From JBOFWL01 sp051653605 (GTDB lineage Bacteria; Spirochaetota; Brevinematia; Brevinematales; Brevinemataceae), in contig JBOFWL010000106.1 in the NCBI GenBank assembly GCA_051653605.1, positions 1 through 14,979 of the forward strand: a stretch of 14,979 bases of DNA. The letters run 5' to 3'. The notes under the pieces were generated by a model. That model had not been told where the DNA came from and searched no databases. It was given only the letters and a program-made list of their open reading frames with translations. Positions 13,666-14,979 of the stretch are shown in pieces. The number at the start of each line of letters is the position of its first letter. Positions within the stretch are counted from its first letter, which is position 1. The translations under genes and the position numbers were made by a program.

Positions 13666-14970
13666 TTATTCAGATCCAGGGATCAACGTAAGTACTTCTT
13701 TTATAGCCATACAATATTCTTTAGATGCCTCTTCAGCACGATGAGTTTCCAAAATACGTTTTGCGGTATTTACCATTGCAGGATAGGCAGCTCTTAAAAG
13801 TTGGTTTGCATAGATAACGATATTCACTCCATTTTGAGCAAATTCTTCTTCTGTAATGTGAGAGAAAGAAGATGGGACTACAACGAGAGGTTTACGATTG
13901 GGAAGTTTACTGTAGGCTGAGCAGAATTCTTTTATTTCATCGAAGGTTTTTTGGCGTGAGTGTATCATAATGCCATCGGCGCCGGCTTCTAAGTAGGCTT
14001 TTGCTCTGTTAATGGCATCTTCTTGTCCTTTTTCGAGGATTAAGCTTTCAATACGAGCGATGATCATAAAATTTTGGGTGACACGAGCATCTCTGCCGGC
14101 TCTAATTTTTTCGCAGAAGTCTTCAATGGTATCTTGTTCTTGCTCAACTTCTGTTCCAAAAAGAGAATTTCTTTTTAAGCCTACTTTATCTTCAATAATT
14201 ACGGCAGAAACTCCAAGTCGCTCTAGCGAACGAATAGTGAAAGTAAAATGTTCGATGGGGCCTCCATTATCTGCATCGTAGATAATGGGTTTGGTTGTCA
14301 CTTCAAGAATATCATTGAGAACTTCCATGCGGCTTGTGGTATCTAGGTATCCGATATCTGGTTTAGCTTTTGCAGCAGATTGAGTTAAAGAGCTAATCCA
14401 AATACAGTCGAATTCTCGTTTTTTATTATTTTCTTCGATAGCAATATTTTCAACGATCAAACCAGTAAGGCCATTGTGTGCTTCACAAACCGTGACGACA
14501 TCTTTGCTTTCAATGAGTCGTTTTAGGCGGTTGCTTCGAATTGCTGGAGTTGTTCCAATTTCTCGAACGGCTTGATTTAATTGAGTTGATGAAATGCCTT
14601 GGGTATAGGGGATGTCAATAACTTTTCCTCCCCATTCGGCTAATACTTCAACGACTTTTTCTCTGGTGCTTGCTTGAGGGCCTGTTTTCCAGTCGTCGCC
14701 ATGAAGAACGTAATCGGGCTTAAGTGCTTTTAGGTTAAGGGTATAGTCTAATGTTTCTTGAGGAATGACTTTATCAACACCCTTAATGTTCTCAACAAGT
14801 AGTTTGCGTTGTTCCCAAGACATATGAGGGAGGCGTTTATAACTTGCAATTGCTTTATCTGTAAGCAATCCTACTGTAATTTCTCCGCCTAGTTTGCGAG
14901 CTTCTTCGATGATGTTTAGGTGACCTGGATGAATTAGATCCGCACTCATTCCGATGTAAATTTTCGTCAT
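13666..14970 (-). CDS. aepX: Cytidylyltransferase-phosphoenolpyruvate mutase fusion
   Basis: A 434-residue two-domain protein. Residues 1 to about 135 are a cytidylyltransferase-like nucleotidyltransferase with HPGH at 14-17 and the GISSTQ signature at 125-130. Residues about 145-434 are PEP mutase, which converts phosphoenolpyruvate to phosphonopyruvate, the entry step of nearly all phosphonate biosynthesis. Visible mutase features are WISS at 191-194, the Mg-binding DADNGG at 232-237, EDKVGLKRNSL at 260-270 (the E-D-K...K-x-N-S set that marks true mutases within the isocitrate lyase superfamily) and IIARIES. The fused transferase probably activates a phosphonate such as 2-aminoethylphosphonate as its CMP derivative for attachment to lipid or glycan; this is inferred from the family. 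No decarboxylase or transaminase partner is in the window; they may lie beyond the right edge. The start ATG 14970 is 9 bases from the edge, so its promoter is unseen. G+C is visibly higher than in neighbouring genes. Confidence 0.92.
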   Translation of the reverse strand: MTKIYIGMSADLIHPGHLNIIEEARKLGGEITVGLLTDKAIASYKRLPHMSWEQRKLLVENIKGVDKVIPQETLDYTLNLKALKPDYVLHGDDWKTGPQASTREKVVEVLAEWGGKVIDIPYTQGISSTQLNQAVREIGTTPAIRSNRLKRLIESKDVVTVCEAHNGLTGLIVENIAIEENNKKREFDCIWISSLTQSAAKAKPDIGYLDTTSRMEVLNDILEVTTKPIIYDADNGGPIEHFTFTIRSLERLGVSAVIIEDKVGLKRNSLFGTEVEQEQDTIEDFCEKIRAGRDARVTQNFMIIARIESLILEKGQEDAINRAKAYLEAGADGIMIHSRQKTFDEIKEFCSAYSKLPNRKPLVVVPSSFSHITEEEFAQNGVNIVIYANQLLRAAYPAMVNTAKRILETHRAEEASKEYCMAIKEVLTLIPGSE

Positions 14971-14979
14971 AAATCTATC

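Noticed and set aside
14012..14281. Plus-strand 89-codon open frame
   Set aside because: Antisense of the PEP mutase catalytic region; no SD or known motif.

Overview
This is an AT-rich window (roughly one third G+C in most genes) from a bacterium using the standard code with clear Shine-Dalgarno (SD) sites and sigma70-like promoters. The taxon cannot be fixed from the sequence. A host-associated spirochaete is my best guess, on the basis of the many ankyrin repeats, a surface-type lipoprotein with a loose lipobox and a cytidylyltransferase-PEP mutase fusion. That guess is weak.

Left part (1-6554, minus strand): a compact four-gene operon reading right to left. It encodes (i) a membrane protein with four N-terminal helices and C-terminal ankyrin repeats, (ii) a dynamin-like GTPase with ankyrin repeats on both sides of the GTPase domain, (iii) a second, related dynamin-like GTPase carrying a glycine/alanine-rich hydrophobic hairpin, and (iv) a secreted ankyrin-repeat protein cut by the left edge. 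Genes ii-iii and iii-iv overlap (TAATG; 8 nt), so they look translationally coupled. A good promoter with an adjacent dyad lies at 6633-6673. This is the most unusual part of the window: an apparent ankyrin-dynamin membrane-remodelling system.

Middle (6743-8660): a DUF4160/DUF2442 pair of the toxin-antitoxin-like kind (minus strand), then a 400-base divergent control region, then a dead tyrosine recombinase (plus strand) with a one-base frameshift and loss of its catalytic C-terminus. The control region holds an 11-bp motif (AACAGGGAATT and variants) in several copies. Both divergent promoters have one copy just upstream of the -35 box and another inside the spacer. This block looks like the remnant of an integrated element next to the dynamin operon.

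Right part (8670-14970): a duplicated-domain lipoprotein (minus); xanthine phosphoribosyltransferase xpt (plus) and an NCS2 purine permease (minus), convergent around a bidirectional terminator; a guanine-type purine riboswitch in front of the permease only, with an SD-sequestering hairpin; an ALDH3-type aldehyde dehydrogenase (plus); and a cytidylyltransferase-PEP mutase fusion (minus) for phosphonate biosynthesis, with visibly higher G+C than its neighbours. Xpt and the permease form a xanthine salvage pair; the other genes on this side look like independent transcription units.
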